From Candidatus Fermentithermobacillaceae bacterium (GTDB taxonomy: Bacteria; Bacillota; Sulfobacillia; Fermentithermobacillales; Fermentithermobacillaceae), in the NCBI GenBank assembly GCA_012841375.1, contig DUUV01000120.1, positions 1-63,020 of the forward strand: a DNA stretch of 63,020 nt, in the 5' to 3' direction. The notes below the pieces were generated by a model. It saw only the letters and a list, made by a program, of their open reading frames with translations. It was not told where the DNA came from and made no database searches. A program made the position numbers and the translations under genes. Position 1 is the first letter of the stretch. Each line of letters begins with the position of its first letter. This document shows positions 1 through 7,673 of the stretch, in pieces.

Positions 1-243
1 GGGAAACGGGCTGCCCGCTCCATACACGCGTATCTCGGCGGTCATGGAGACGTAGTACCTCCCTCCAGGCACGAGCGCAGACTGTCCGGTCCCATCAACG
101 AAGAGAAGACCTCAAGGGTGCACGCCAAGAAGGCGCCTATGTCCCTCAGGTTGGGGTCCTTTGCTGAAGTGGAACTGGGATTCGATGAGAGCATGGCGAA
201 GCGCGAAGCATCCAGGTGCTTGCGTTGCGACGTGAAAGGGTAG
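1..243 (+). CDS. C-terminal end of FAD-dependent NAD(P) oxidoreductase subunit (GltD/FdhB-like), partial
   Basis: The first frame is open from the window edge to a TAG at 241-243, 80 codons. The peptide opens with GKRAARSIHAYL, the usual C-terminal segment of GltD-type FAD/NAD(P) oxidoreductases, and ends with EASRCLRCDVKG, which matches the E-A-x-R-C-L-x-C-D ending common in these subunits. It stops 11 bases before fdhA, so the two are one operon. In Moorella-type NAD(P)-linked formate dehydrogenases the beta subunit carries such a domain and passes electrons between the catalytic subunit and pyridine nucleotide. The rest of the gene lies outside the window, so any NuoF-like part cannot be judged. 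Confidence 0.75.
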   Translation, partial: GKRAARSIHAYLGGHGDVVPPSRHERRLSGPINEEKTSRVHAKKAPMSLRLGSFAEVELGFDESMAKREASRCLRCDVKG

Positions 244-254
244 GTGGTTTGGGC

Positions 255-2987
255 ATGGCTATGGTTAACCTGACAATCGACGGACGAGAGGTGACTGTAG
301 AGGCAGGCGCCACCGTCCTTAGCGCTGCGGAGACGCTCGGCATCGAGTTGCCCCAACTGTGCTATCTCAAAGGACTCAGCCCGACGGGAAGATGCCGTAT
401 GTGTTTGGTGGAAGTTCAAGGAGCCAGGACTCTCCTAACCGCGTGCACGACCCCTGCCGGCAACGGTATGGTGGTCTACACCGATTCAGAGAGAGTGAGA
501 GCCGCTCGAAAGACAATCTTGGAGCTCTTGCTCTCCAATCACAGGACCGACTGCTTGAGCTGCGAGAAAAACGGTGAATGCAAGCTCCAAGAGTATGCAT
601 ATGACTACGGTGCTGACGCCGAGTTGTTCGGCAAGACCACCAGGGCTCCGGAGCTCGACAACACCAACCCGTTCATTGAGCGTGACCTCAGCAAGTGCGT
701 CCTGTGCGGCCGGTGCAGCACGGTCTGCAAGGAGATCCAAGGCGTAAGCGCCATAGGCTTTGTCGGGCGTGGTTACGATACAAAGGTCGCCCCTCCCCAC
801 GACAAGCCCATTGAGGAGTCTACGTGCGTCTTCTGCGGCAACTGCGTCCAGGTATGTCCCGTGGGCGCTCTGACGCCCAAGTTGAGCATCGGCAAGGGAC
901 GGGTTTGGGAGATCGAGAAGGTCGAAACCGTGTGTCCCTACTGCGGGACGGGATGCCTCGTGAACCTGCATGTCAAGAACGGCAAGATCGTGGGAGCTTC
1001 CGGTGCCGATGGTCCCGTGAATCACGGCCTTACGTGTGTCAAGGGCAGGTTCGGCATGGATTTCATCCAGCATCCCGACCGTCTCACCACACCGCTCATA
1101 AAAGACGCGAGCGGAGAGTTCAGGACCGCCACGTGGGATGAGGCGCTCGACCTTGTCTCCTCCAAGCTGGGTGAGTACGTAAAGGAATATGGCAGCGACT
1201 CGGTTGCCACTTTCTCATCGGCCAAGGTATCCAACGAGGTCAACTACGTTATGCAGAAGTTCACAAGGGCCTGTCTCGGCACCAACAACGTTGACCACTG
1301 CGCGAGGCTGTGTCATGCGTCTACTGTAGCCGGACTGGCCGCGGCTTTCGGAAGCGGCGCGATGACCAACTCCATCGGGGAGATCTCAGGCGCCAAAGCA
1401 ATCTTCGTGATAGGCAGCAACACTACTGAAAACCATCCGGTCATCGGACTCCAGGTCAAAGAAGCTCTGAAAAGCGGCGGCAGACTCATCGTCGCAGACC
1501 CCAGGAGGACGGACCTAGCCGCTCTGGCACATGTATTTGTGCAGCACGTGCCGGGAAGCGACATCGCCCTCCTGAACGGTATGATGAACGTCATCATCGA
1601 GAAGGGCTTGTACGACAGAGAGTTCGTGGAAACCCGCACCGAGAATTTCGAAGCCCTCAAGAAGTGCGTAGCGGAGTACACGCCGGAGAAAGTCGCCGAG
1701 GTGACCGGTGTGCCGGCCCAGACCATCGTCCAGGCCGCCATCGAGTACGCGCAGGCGGAATCGGCCTCGATCATCTACTCGATGGGCATTACGCAGCACG
1801 CATGTGGTACGGACAACGTGCTTACCATCGCCAATTTGGCCATGCTTACGGGAAACCTGGGCAAACCCAGCGCCGGAGTCAACCCGCTCCGCGGGCAGAA
1901 CAACGTCCAGGGTGCCTGCGACATGGGCGCTCTTCCCAACAGCTATCCCGGCTACCAGGCGGTGACCAACCCTGAGATAAGGGCCAAGTTCGAAAAGGCT
2001 TGGGGGCGTCGTCTCCCCGATAAGGTCGGGTTGACGGTAACCGAAGCGGTGAACGCGGCGCACGAAGGCAAGTTGAAAGCCATCTATATCATGGGTGAGA
2101 ACCCCATGGTCTCTGACCCCGACATCAACCACGTCAGAGAGGCCTTGGAGAATCTCGAGTTCCTGGTGGTTCAAGACATCTTCATGACCGAGACTGCCAA
2201 GCTCGCCGACGTGGTGCTGCCTGCGACCAGTTTCGCCGAAGAAGACGGGACCTTCACCAACACCGAGAGGCGAGTACAGCTCTTGAGGCCTGCGGTAAAG
2301 GCACCGGGCGAGGCGAGGTCAGACTGGAAGATCATCTGTGACATCGCGTCCAGGATGGGGTACGAAATGAGCTACGGTTCGACGGCCGAGATCATGGAGG
2401 AAGTCGCCTCCTTGACGCCGCTTTACGGCGGGATAACCCATGACAGGTTAGAAGGCGACGGGCTCCAGTGGCCGTGTCCCGACAAAGATCATCCTGGAAC
2501 CCCATACCTACACAAAGGTAAGTTCTCTAGGGGACTGGGACTGTTCACCGCCGTGGAACACGTTCCACCGGCAGAGGTTCCCGATGACGAGTATCCCCTC
2601 GTCCTCACAACCGGAAGGATGCTGTTCCACTTCCACACCGGTTCCATGACAAGGAGATCAAAAGGGCTTCACAAGCACAGGCCCGAGGGGTACATCGAGT
2701 TGCACCCCGAGACGGCGCAGAAGCTGGGCGTGGGTGACGGCGAGATGGTCCGGGTCTCGTCGAGAAGAGGTCAGATCAAGGTAAAGGCTTTGGTGACTAC
2801 ACGGACGTCACCCAAAGTGGTGTTCATGCCGTTCCACTTTGCCGAGTCAGCGGCCAATGTTCTGACCAACGCCGCGCTTGACCCCAAGTCCAAAATACCG
2901 GAGTTCAAGGCCTGCGCTGTGAAGGTCGAGAAACTGGCGGACGAGGCCGAGTCTCCGGTCGTGGCCGGGTCGTCCTGTGAATCCTGA
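255..2987 (+). CDS. fdhA: Formate dehydrogenase catalytic subunit, NAD(P)-linked, cysteine form
   Basis: A 910-residue protein that interconverts formate and CO2 on a Mo/W bis-pterin centre. The order is a plant-type 2Fe-2S domain (about residues 1-80), a NuoG-like His/Cys cluster (HRTDCLSCEKNGEC), two 4Fe-4S motifs (CVLCGRCSTVC and CVFCGNCVQVC), the 4Fe-4S site of the molybdopterin domain (CPYCGTGC near 229), then the full molybdopterin and dinucleotide-binding domains. The predicted metal ligand is Cys353 in DHCARLCHAST, coded TGT, where several acetogen enzymes have selenocysteine. The start at 255 is chosen because AGGTGG lies 7 bases upstream; an in-frame GTG at 216 would overlap the previous gene. 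The next gene starts 11 bases before this stop, suggesting translational coupling. Confidence 0.93.
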   Translation: MAMVNLTIDGREVTVEAGATVLSAAETLGIELPQLCYLKGLSPTGRCRMCLVEVQGARTLLTACTTPAGNGMVVYTDSERVRAARKTILELLLSNHRTDCLSCEKNGECKLQEYAYDYGADAELFGKTTRAPELDNTNPFIERDLSKCVLCGRCSTVCKEIQGVSAIGFVGRGYDTKVAPPHDKPIEESTCVFCGNCVQVCPVGALTPKLSIGKGRVWEIEKVETVCPYCGTGCLVNLHVKNGKIVGASGADGPVNHGLTCVKGRFGMDFIQHPDRLTTPLIKDASGEFRTATWDEALDLVSSKLGEYVKEYGSDSVATFSSAKVSNEVNYVMQKFTRACLGTNNVDHCARLCHASTVAGLAAAFGSGAMTNSIGEISGAKAIFVIGSNTTENHPVIGLQVKEALKSGGRLIVADPRRTDLAALAHVFVQHVPGSDIALLNGMMNVIIEKGLYDREFVETRTENFEALKKCVAEYTPEKVAEVTGVPAQTIVQAAIEYAQAESASIIYSMGITQHACGTDNVLTIANLAMLTGNLGKPSAGVNPLRGQNNVQGACDMGALPNSYPGYQAVTNPEIRAKFEKAWGRRLPDKVGLTVTEAVNAAHEGKLKAIYIMGENPMVSDPDINHVREALENLEFLVVQDIFMTETAKLADVVLPATSFAEEDGTFTNTERRVQLLRPAVKAPGEARSDWKIICDIASRMGYEMSYGSTAEIMEEVASLTPLYGGITHDRLEGDGLQWPCPDKDHPGTPYLHKGKFSRGLGLFTAVEHVPPAEVPDDEYPLVLTTGRMLFHFHTGSMTRRSKGLHKHRPEGYIELHPETAQKLGVGDGEMVRVSSRRGQIKVKALVTTRTSPKVVFMPFHFAESAANVLTNAALDPKSKIPEFKACAVKVEKLADEAESPVVAGSSCES

Positions 2988-4356
2988 AAATATCACGGCT
3001 GTCGTTCTGGCCGGCGGTCAGAGCAGGCGAATGGGAGTTCACAAAGCCTCTCTGATGGTTGGCGACAGGCCGATGATCGCTCACGTCATCGACCGCATGA
3101 GGGAGGCTCTCCCTCATGTGGTCGTGGTATCCAGGGAAGGCAATGGCCTGGATGTTCAGGGCGTCCACGTCATATACGACGAGGTACAGGACAAGACGGG
3201 GGCGCTTGTAGGTATCTACAGCGCCCTCCGGGCGGTCCGGACACCATATGTGTTCGTAGTGGCATGCGATATGCCTCATATTCAGCCTGAACTTGTTAGA
3301 TGGATGGTGGAGGCGTTCAAAGGCGAGGACGCCTTTGTGCCCAAAGTAGGCTCTAATATAGAGCCCCTGTTCGCCATCTATGCGCGCAGCTGCCTTCCCC
3401 AGATAGAAAAGAGGCTTGCTTCCGGCGACCTGCGAGTTAGAGGCTTCTTCGAGGATGTCAAGACGGTCTATGTAGAAGAGGGCCTGCTCCGCGCGGTCGA
3501 CCCGAACTTGGCGTCTTTCGTCAACATCAATACCAGGGAGGACCTTGAGAACCTCCGCCGGTCGGTGACCGGCGCTTCAAAGGAGGTCCCACGATTGAAC
3601 GTCGTTGAAGCCGAGGCCGGTTCGTATAGGTCCGTCAGGATCACACGGATACGAGACGCAGGAGGACAGTCTGAGGAGGCCTGTGTCTCTGACGATGTTG
3701 TTGTGACCGAGGCCGAGGTGTTCGTCACTTTGAACGGGGAACCTGCCGGCAGCCTTCAGTGTTCGCCTCACTCTCTGGATGCCCTTGTCGTTGGATGGAT
3801 GCTGACCGGCAATCTCATACGCAGGGGACAGCGAGTAACCGTCTGCGGCCCCTGGCCACTTCCGGACACGACCGGTTCCGGGCAAACTCTCCGCGTGGCC
3901 GTGGATGTCGCTGACAATGGGAGCTTGGGCAAAGCCTGTGATGAACTGAAGGTTTCTCCCCGCCAAGTGTGTGACGCAGTGGACGACCTTCTCAGGATAT
4001 CTCCTCTCTTCGGACTAACCGGGGCCGCGCACGCTGCCGCTTTGTGCTCGGCTTGTGGTATCGTGTATTGGAGTGAGGATATAGGCAGGCACAACGCTGT
4101 TGATCGGGTTGTGGGGCAGTGTTTCCTGGAGGGCGATTCCTTCGAGGACAAGTATCTGGCCACAACCGGGAGGATCAACTCGGAAATGGTTAAGAAGGCG
4201 GCGGCGTGCGGCGTGAGGCTTATTGCATCCAAGGCACCGCCGACCGACCTGGGGGTTGGGTTGGCGGACCGGCTTGGCATCTCCGTCGTCGGGTTTGTCC
4301 GGAACAATAGGCTCAATGTATATACCCACCCTGATATATGGAGGCGAGACATGTGA
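2977..4356 (+). CDS. MobA-FdhD fusion: molybdenum cofactor nucleotidyltransferase plus formate dehydrogenase sulfurtransferase
   Basis: A 459-residue two-domain protein. Residues 1 to about 200 are MobA-like: LAGGQSRRMG at the nucleotide-binding loop, then CDMPHIQPE. MobA attaches GMP to molybdopterin. Residues from about 205 are FdhD-like: TGAAHAAAL, DIGRHNAVDRVVG, TTGRINSEMVKKAA and the closing VYTHPD. FdhD passes sulfur to the Mo cofactor before it is inserted into formate dehydrogenase. Both domains are usually separate proteins, and the fusion fits this operon. The usual FdhD Cys pair (CGxCG or CC) expected before the TGAAHAAAL helix is absent; the only nearby cysteine is Cys290 in VCGPWPLPD. 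A C-S-A-C pair lies at residues 357-360 instead. The GTG start overlaps fdhA. Confidence 0.9.
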   Translation: MNPENITAVVLAGGQSRRMGVHKASLMVGDRPMIAHVIDRMREALPHVVVVSREGNGLDVQGVHVIYDEVQDKTGALVGIYSALRAVRTPYVFVVACDMPHIQPELVRWMVEAFKGEDAFVPKVGSNIEPLFAIYARSCLPQIEKRLASGDLRVRGFFEDVKTVYVEEGLLRAVDPNLASFVNINTREDLENLRRSVTGASKEVPRLNVVEAEAGSYRSVRITRIRDAGGQSEEACVSDDVVVTEAEVFVTLNGEPAGSLQCSPHSLDALVVGWMLTGNLIRRGQRVTVCGPWPLPDTTGSGQTLRVAVDVADNGSLGKACDELKVSPRQVCDAVDDLLRISPLFGLTGAAHAAALCSACGIVYWSEDIGRHNAVDRVVGQCFLEGDSFEDKYLATTGRINSEMVKKAAACGVRLIASKAPPTDLGVGLADRLGISVVGFVRNNRLNVYTHPDIWRRDM

Positions 4357-5303
4357 TTGCCAAACGCACAGCAGGCTTCCTTCTGCTGGCAGCCACTTGC
4401 GGCTTGCTCTTCTACTATGCGTTGGCGGTGGCTCTGGGTACCGGGGCGCTTCTCACGGCTCTTATTGGCCTAGTGGCGGCCAGTCTCTTGTACGGGTTCT
4501 ATCTTGAGTGGCCGGCGGTCCATGCTCCACACGAAGGGCCGGTGTTTCCCGCTAAGGACCTGAAGCTCCTTGTGGCGGTTTTCGTGGGGGCTTTGGCATC
4601 GTACTGGCTTAACGTGAACATGCAGCTCGGGGCGGTTGTGGCCGCCGCCTTGGTCGGAGTGTTGGCCGGAGTGCTTCTGCCGGCATACGGGGTTCCCATA
4701 TATTGCGGAAGCTTTGTAGGAATGGCGTCGCCGAAGATCCTGAACCAGACGGAGATCATCTTGGCTGCTGCCGTGGCAGGCGTCATATACGTCTTGGCGC
4801 AAGACGTGTTCAACGGTTTTGGCGGGAAACTCGGTACCATAGCCTGCGGGGCATGCTGTCTATCTGCCGTGCTTCTGGGGCACCCGTTGCTTACTGGGTC
4901 CGTTCCGGGCTGGGATGTCGGGTCCCGTTTGATCCTTACGTCGGTTGTGGCCGCGGTGCTCGCCTATTATGTCAACGTCAGGATGGGCAAAGGCGCCGTC
5001 TTAGGGTCCGCGATAGTCGGGTTGGCCGGCGGCCTGGTGCTGCCTGCGTTGTTTCCGGAGATAGGCGGATCGCTGGCGACAGTCTGTATCTGCGCGTCTT
5101 TTGCGGGCATGTCGTCCAAAGCCCGTATTTCGAACGAAGTCGCCATGGCCGTTGCCGGGGTTATCGTAGGCTTGGTGTTCATGTTCAGTTCCCCCTACAT
5201 GGGCGGTGCCGGAGGCAAGCTCGGGACGACTGCGTTCGGGTCGGTGATCGCAGTGAACGCGGCGCAGAAATTGGTTCAGAAGGTTGGGGGCCAAAAGTCG
5301 TAG
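4353..5303 (+). CDS. Membrane protein of unknown function with two homologous halves
   Basis: A 316-residue, very hydrophobic protein with about ten predicted membrane segments. I do not recognise the family. The two halves are similar: the first has NVNMQLGAVVAAALVG, GSFVGMASPKI and GGKLGT; the second has NVRMGKGAVLGSAIVG, ASFAGMSSKARI and GGKLGT, in the same order. This looks like an internal duplication, as in many small transporters. The GTG at 4353 is chosen because GGAGG lies 8 bases upstream and it overlaps the previous stop as GTGA; the ATG at 4338 sits before that site. Its place as last gene of the fdh operon suggests a link to formate or cofactor metabolism, but that is inference only. 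Confidence 0.75.
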   Translation: MIAKRTAGFLLLAATCGLLFYYALAVALGTGALLTALIGLVAASLLYGFYLEWPAVHAPHEGPVFPAKDLKLLVAVFVGALASYWLNVNMQLGAVVAAALVGVLAGVLLPAYGVPIYCGSFVGMASPKILNQTEIILAAAVAGVIYVLAQDVFNGFGGKLGTIACGACCLSAVLLGHPLLTGSVPGWDVGSRLILTSVVAAVLAYYVNVRMGKGAVLGSAIVGLAGGLVLPALFPEIGGSLATVCICASFAGMSSKARISNEVAMAVAGVIVGLVFMFSSPYMGGAGGKLGTTAFGSVIAVNAAQKLVQKVGGQKS

Positions 5304-5331
5304 CGTCGCTCGTTTGACTGTCAGATGAAGG

Positions 5332-5403
5332 TGCCTGGCGTATATTTCGGGGTCCAAGTCGCAGGGAATCATCCGGCTGGACACGTGAAGCGTACGCCAG
5401 GCA
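5332..5403 (+). terminator. Long inverted repeat between convergent genes, possible terminator
   Basis: TGCCTGGCGTA at 5332-5342 is the exact reverse complement of TACGCCAGGCA at 5393-5403. The 50-base loop contains a second, nested pair, GTCCA (5352-5356) with TGGAC (5378-5382). TCTGTTT follows on the plus strand. It lies between the end of the membrane protein gene and the end of the convergent YerB-like gene, so termination is the simplest role, but the large loop is unusual. Confidence 0.4.
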
Positions 5404-5428
5404 TCTGTTTACGTCGTGACAATCGCCT

Positions 5429-6502
5429 CTATGGTCTCTCGGTAAGCTCCACCGAGGCGTCAAGCGGCACTATGTGTACCCAAGTCTGGCCAGGAGCCGG
5501 GTTGATCCTCCCTCCGCCTGAGGTCAAGAAGAGCGTGGGCTCAGATACTCCTTGTTTTTCCCACGTCCCTTCCCCGTAGACCCCGCCAAGGAGGAACGCT
5601 GCCTTGCCTTTCCCCTCCAGGTCTATGTCAAGTCTTCCCTCGTCATCGATCACCCGCGACGACGCGTACTGTACTATGATGTTGGATGCAAGGACAGGCT
5701 TCTCTGTCTCCCGGTCAACGTGCAACACGGGTTCTGCCGATCCTTGCAGTATGTAGCGGTTGTAGCCTTCCCCTGCGTATCGGTATTCGACGGCGTAGCT
5801 CCTGCCGTAGCGTATCTGGAGTCCCGTTTCAGGCTCTTCCGCCCACGCTCCAAACTCGTACCTCTTGGGGGGAGAGGCGAGTTCCCGGGAAGGGACCTTC
5901 CTCAAGTTTTCCACTGAGGTGTACAGGTTGTGAGGCATGTACCGGGAGCCGTCTCTCCAGAACAGGTGGCCCAATCCGAACTCGTTGGCGTCAACGACCT
6001 CCCACTCGTTTATGTACCTGTCTAGGTCTGGATCGCCGCCGCAATGGCCAAACACGGCTCCCCATTCTTTGGCAAGCAGCGCGAAGTAAGGTCGTGAACT
6101 CCGTACCGGCCCGACGACCTCCGGCGATTTTCCGTGAAAAACGGCGAGAAACCGGGTGATTCCCCCTTCCGCCTGCACCTCATACACGATGTCCGCTTCG
6201 TTTAAGCCGGTCTGGGGTCTTGCGTCCGGGTTGTTGTCGATAGCGACCGCTACCGGACTTCCGGGGTTCACCATAGGTTCGCCTGTGATGGGTGAAGCGT
6301 CCTGAGGTGGCTCAGGCGGCAGGGGGGGCGAAGGGGCCTCCGGCCCGGACGGATCCGGGTCCTGGCTCACGGGCGGCCCGCCTGAAACCGGTTCTCGTCT
6401 TGCGCATCCTTGCAGGAAAATAAGTGATATGAACAGAGTGAGAAGAACAGCCAACAACACTTTCGACACCGGAGCTCTCTCTTTATGCGGCGGCCACTTC
6501 AT
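5429..6502 (-). CDS. YerB-like lipoprotein (DUF3048)
   Basis: A 357-residue exported lipoprotein. The N-terminus has a hydrophobic stretch ending in a lipobox FLQGC (Cys at about residue 32), then a Pro-rich linker (about 33-70), then the DUF3048 domain with NPGSPVAVAIDNNPDARPQT, EADIVYEVQAEGGITRFLA and GPVRSSRPY, typical of the Bacillus YerB family. The molecular function is not established. On the coding strand GGGGGAG lies about 5 bases before the ATG at 6502. The gene is convergent with the fdh operon and divergent from the zinc-ribbon gene at 6633. Confidence 0.88.
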   Translation of the reverse strand: MKWPPHKERAPVSKVLLAVLLTLFISLIFLQGCARREPVSGGPPVSQDPDPSGPEAPSPPLPPEPPQDASPITGEPMVNPGSPVAVAIDNNPDARPQTGLNEADIVYEVQAEGGITRFLAVFHGKSPEVVGPVRSSRPYFALLAKEWGAVFGHCGGDPDLDRYINEWEVVDANEFGLGHLFWRDGSRYMPHNLYTSVENLRKVPSRELASPPKRYEFGAWAEEPETGLQIRYGRSYAVEYRYAGEGYNRYILQGSAEPVLHVDRETEKPVLASNIIVQYASSRVIDDEGRLDIDLEGKGKAAFLLGGVYGEGTWEKQGVSEPTLFLTSGGGRINPAPGQTWVHIVPLDASVELTERP

Positions 6503-6570
6503 CCTGGCTCCCCCAATCTGACTTCTTATGTACCATTATGACCATATTCTAGCAGTAGTTCCATGGGCAC

Positions 6571-6597
6571 TTGACAGCGGATTTATCCTAATAGTAT
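6571..6597 (+). promoter_or_regulatory. Candidate promoter for the zinc-ribbon gene
   Basis: TTGACA at 6571-6576 is a perfect -35 match. TAGTAT at 6592-6597 is a fair -10, but the 15-base spacing is short. It sits 35 bases before the gene start at 6633 in an AT-rich intergenic stretch. Confidence 0.45.
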
Positions 6598-6632
6598 GGG
6601 CTGTTCACCGTTTACAGGAGGTCAGGTTGGAA

Positions 6633-6848
6633 ATGCCTATCTATGAGTACAGATGTCCTAAGTGCGGAGTCTTTGAGGTCACCCAGAGGATCACGGAAAA
6701 GCCGCTCCAGACCTGTCCGAAATGCGGAGAGCCTGTGAAGAAACTGATCAGCCAAAACATCGGCATCATCTTCAAGGGACCGGGCTTCTACGTGACTGAT
6801 AACCGGAATGGCGGCTCTGCCTCCAAGGACAAGTCGGCGGATTCCTGA
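6633..6848 (+). CDS. FmdB-family putative regulatory zinc ribbon protein
   Basis: A 71-residue protein starting [12 protein letters not shown], with a second pair CPKCG about 20 residues later, giving a four-Cys zinc ribbon. The tail GFYVTDNR and the length fit the FmdB / CxxC_CxxC_SSSS family, named after a putative formamidase regulator; the function is still uncertain. Start: AGGAGGT at 6616-6622 lies 10 bases before the ATG at 6633. An in-frame TTG at 6627 is closer but would extend the conserved MPIYEY start. The gene is monocistronic, with a strong terminator after it. Confidence 0.88.
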   Translation: MPIYEYRCPKCGVFEVTQRITEKPLQTCPKCGEPVKKLISQNIGIIFKGPGFYVTDNRNGGSASKDKSADS

Positions 6849-6881
6849 GTCTCCATCTGAGACTTGGTCAAACAAAAAGCT

Positions 6882-6908
6882 AAAGAGCGGGGCGTTGCCC
6901 CGCTCTTT
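6882..6908. terminator. Bidirectional intrinsic terminator
   Basis: A perfect 12-bp stem, AAAGAGCGGGGC with GCCCCGCTCTTT, closed by a 3-base loop. The A and T runs at the two sides allow it to serve both the zinc-ribbon gene on the plus strand and niaX on the minus strand. Confidence 0.9.
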
Positions 6909-6950
6909 CCATTTCCATATGAAGTGCAGGCCGTTTGAAACGCAGGCACG

Positions 6951-7457
6951 TTACCTGTTGTCAAGGTCAGCAAGAGGGGTGCGGACGTACACCACCCGCC
7001 AGATGAAAAGCGCAATGGCTGAATCGACTATGTGGTGGACAAGGGTTCCGAGGCCCACCACGAAGCCGGCGTCACGTAAGCTGAAGCCGAATAGAAGTAC
7101 GATCAATGCTTCCAGCCCTGCGTGCAGGGGTGCCATCAGTGAGAGCGCCAACGGAAAACCCATTCCCTTCCGCATGAGCCAAGCTCCGGTGACTCCGACA
7201 GGTATGTGCATGGCCGCTCTCGCGCCCACCAGGGGACCCAGCCGTAGGAAGAAGCCTATGGCTGACCCCATCCCGACTATCCCAGCCGTGACCGGGCCCA
7301 GGAGCATCGACAAGAGAGTAGGTACGTGGGAGGCGGGGGTCGCCGTAAAAGGTCCGATGGGTAAAGTGACTACGCCTCCGAGAAGTGAAGGGATAAGGAG
7401 CGATACGGCCAGAAGCAGTGAGCCTGCGGTCAGCCGCAGTGTTTCCTTGCTCTTCAT
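6951..7457 (-). CDS. niaX: ECF transporter S component, probable niacin-specific NiaX
   Basis: A 168-residue integral membrane protein with about five or six hydrophobic segments. PIGPFTATPASHVPTLLSM near residue 33 and VVGLGTLVHHIVDSAIA near the C-terminus match the NiaX family of energy-coupling-factor substrate-binding components. These capture nicotinate or nicotinamide and rely on a shared EcfA/EcfT module, which is not in this window. The niacin repressor gene niaR lies 0.9 kb away on the same strand, and a palindrome overlaps this gene's promoter. AGGAAGG lies about 10 bases before the ATG. Confidence 0.8.
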   Translation of the reverse strand: MKSKETLRLTAGSLLLAVSLLIPSLLGGVVTLPIGPFTATPASHVPTLLSMLLGPVTAGIVGMGSAIGFFLRLGPLVGARAAMHIPVGVTGAWLMRKGMGFPLALSLMAPLHAGLEALIVLLFGFSLRDAGFVVGLGTLVHHIVDSAIALFIWRVVYVRTPLADLDNR

Positions 7458-7516
7458 GAGATCATATCCTTCCTACGGCTCTCCCGTCTCTTCACCGGGT
7501 CCGGCCGATCATCACT

Positions 7517-7545
7517 AATCTAGCAAGTGTCTTGTCAGCTGTAAA
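7517..7545 (-). promoter_or_regulatory. niaX promoter
   Basis: On the minus strand TTTACA (plus 7540-7545) is followed after exactly 17 bases by TAGATT (plus 7517-7522), a good sigma-A-type pair about 60 bases upstream of niaX. The -35 box lies inside the palindrome at 7536-7553. Confidence 0.65.
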
Positions 7546-7553
7546 GACAGCTG
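7536..7553. promoter_or_regulatory. Candidate NiaR operator at niaX
   Basis: An 18-bp inverted repeat, CAGCTGT-AAAG-ACAGCTG, covers the -35 box of the niaX promoter. A repressor bound here would block transcription. NiaR is known to repress niacin uptake and NAD synthesis genes by binding palindromes; assigning this site to NiaR rests on position and symmetry, not on a motif search. Confidence 0.55.
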
Positions 7554-7633
7554 TACTAGTTCAGGTCATTCGACACACCGGCCTATGCCCATCGCCTCGC
7601 GCGTGCGCGCACGTTCCGCCGCCAGAAAGGAAA

Positions 7634-7656
7634 AGGCCCCGGCCTTCCCGGGGCCT
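7634..7656 (-). terminator. Terminator of the cortex hydrolase gene
   Basis: A 9-bp perfect stem, AGGCCCCGG with CCGGGGCCT, and a 5-base loop. Read on the minus strand it is followed by TTTTCCTTT. It lies about 18 bases after the stop of the SleB-like gene. Confidence 0.85.
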
Positions 7657-7673
7657 CATATCGACTCTTTGGT

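Noticed and set aside
5429-6502. Plus-strand frames within the YerB-like gene
   Set aside because: The minus-strand frame has a lipobox, a complete DUF3048 domain and a ribosome site.
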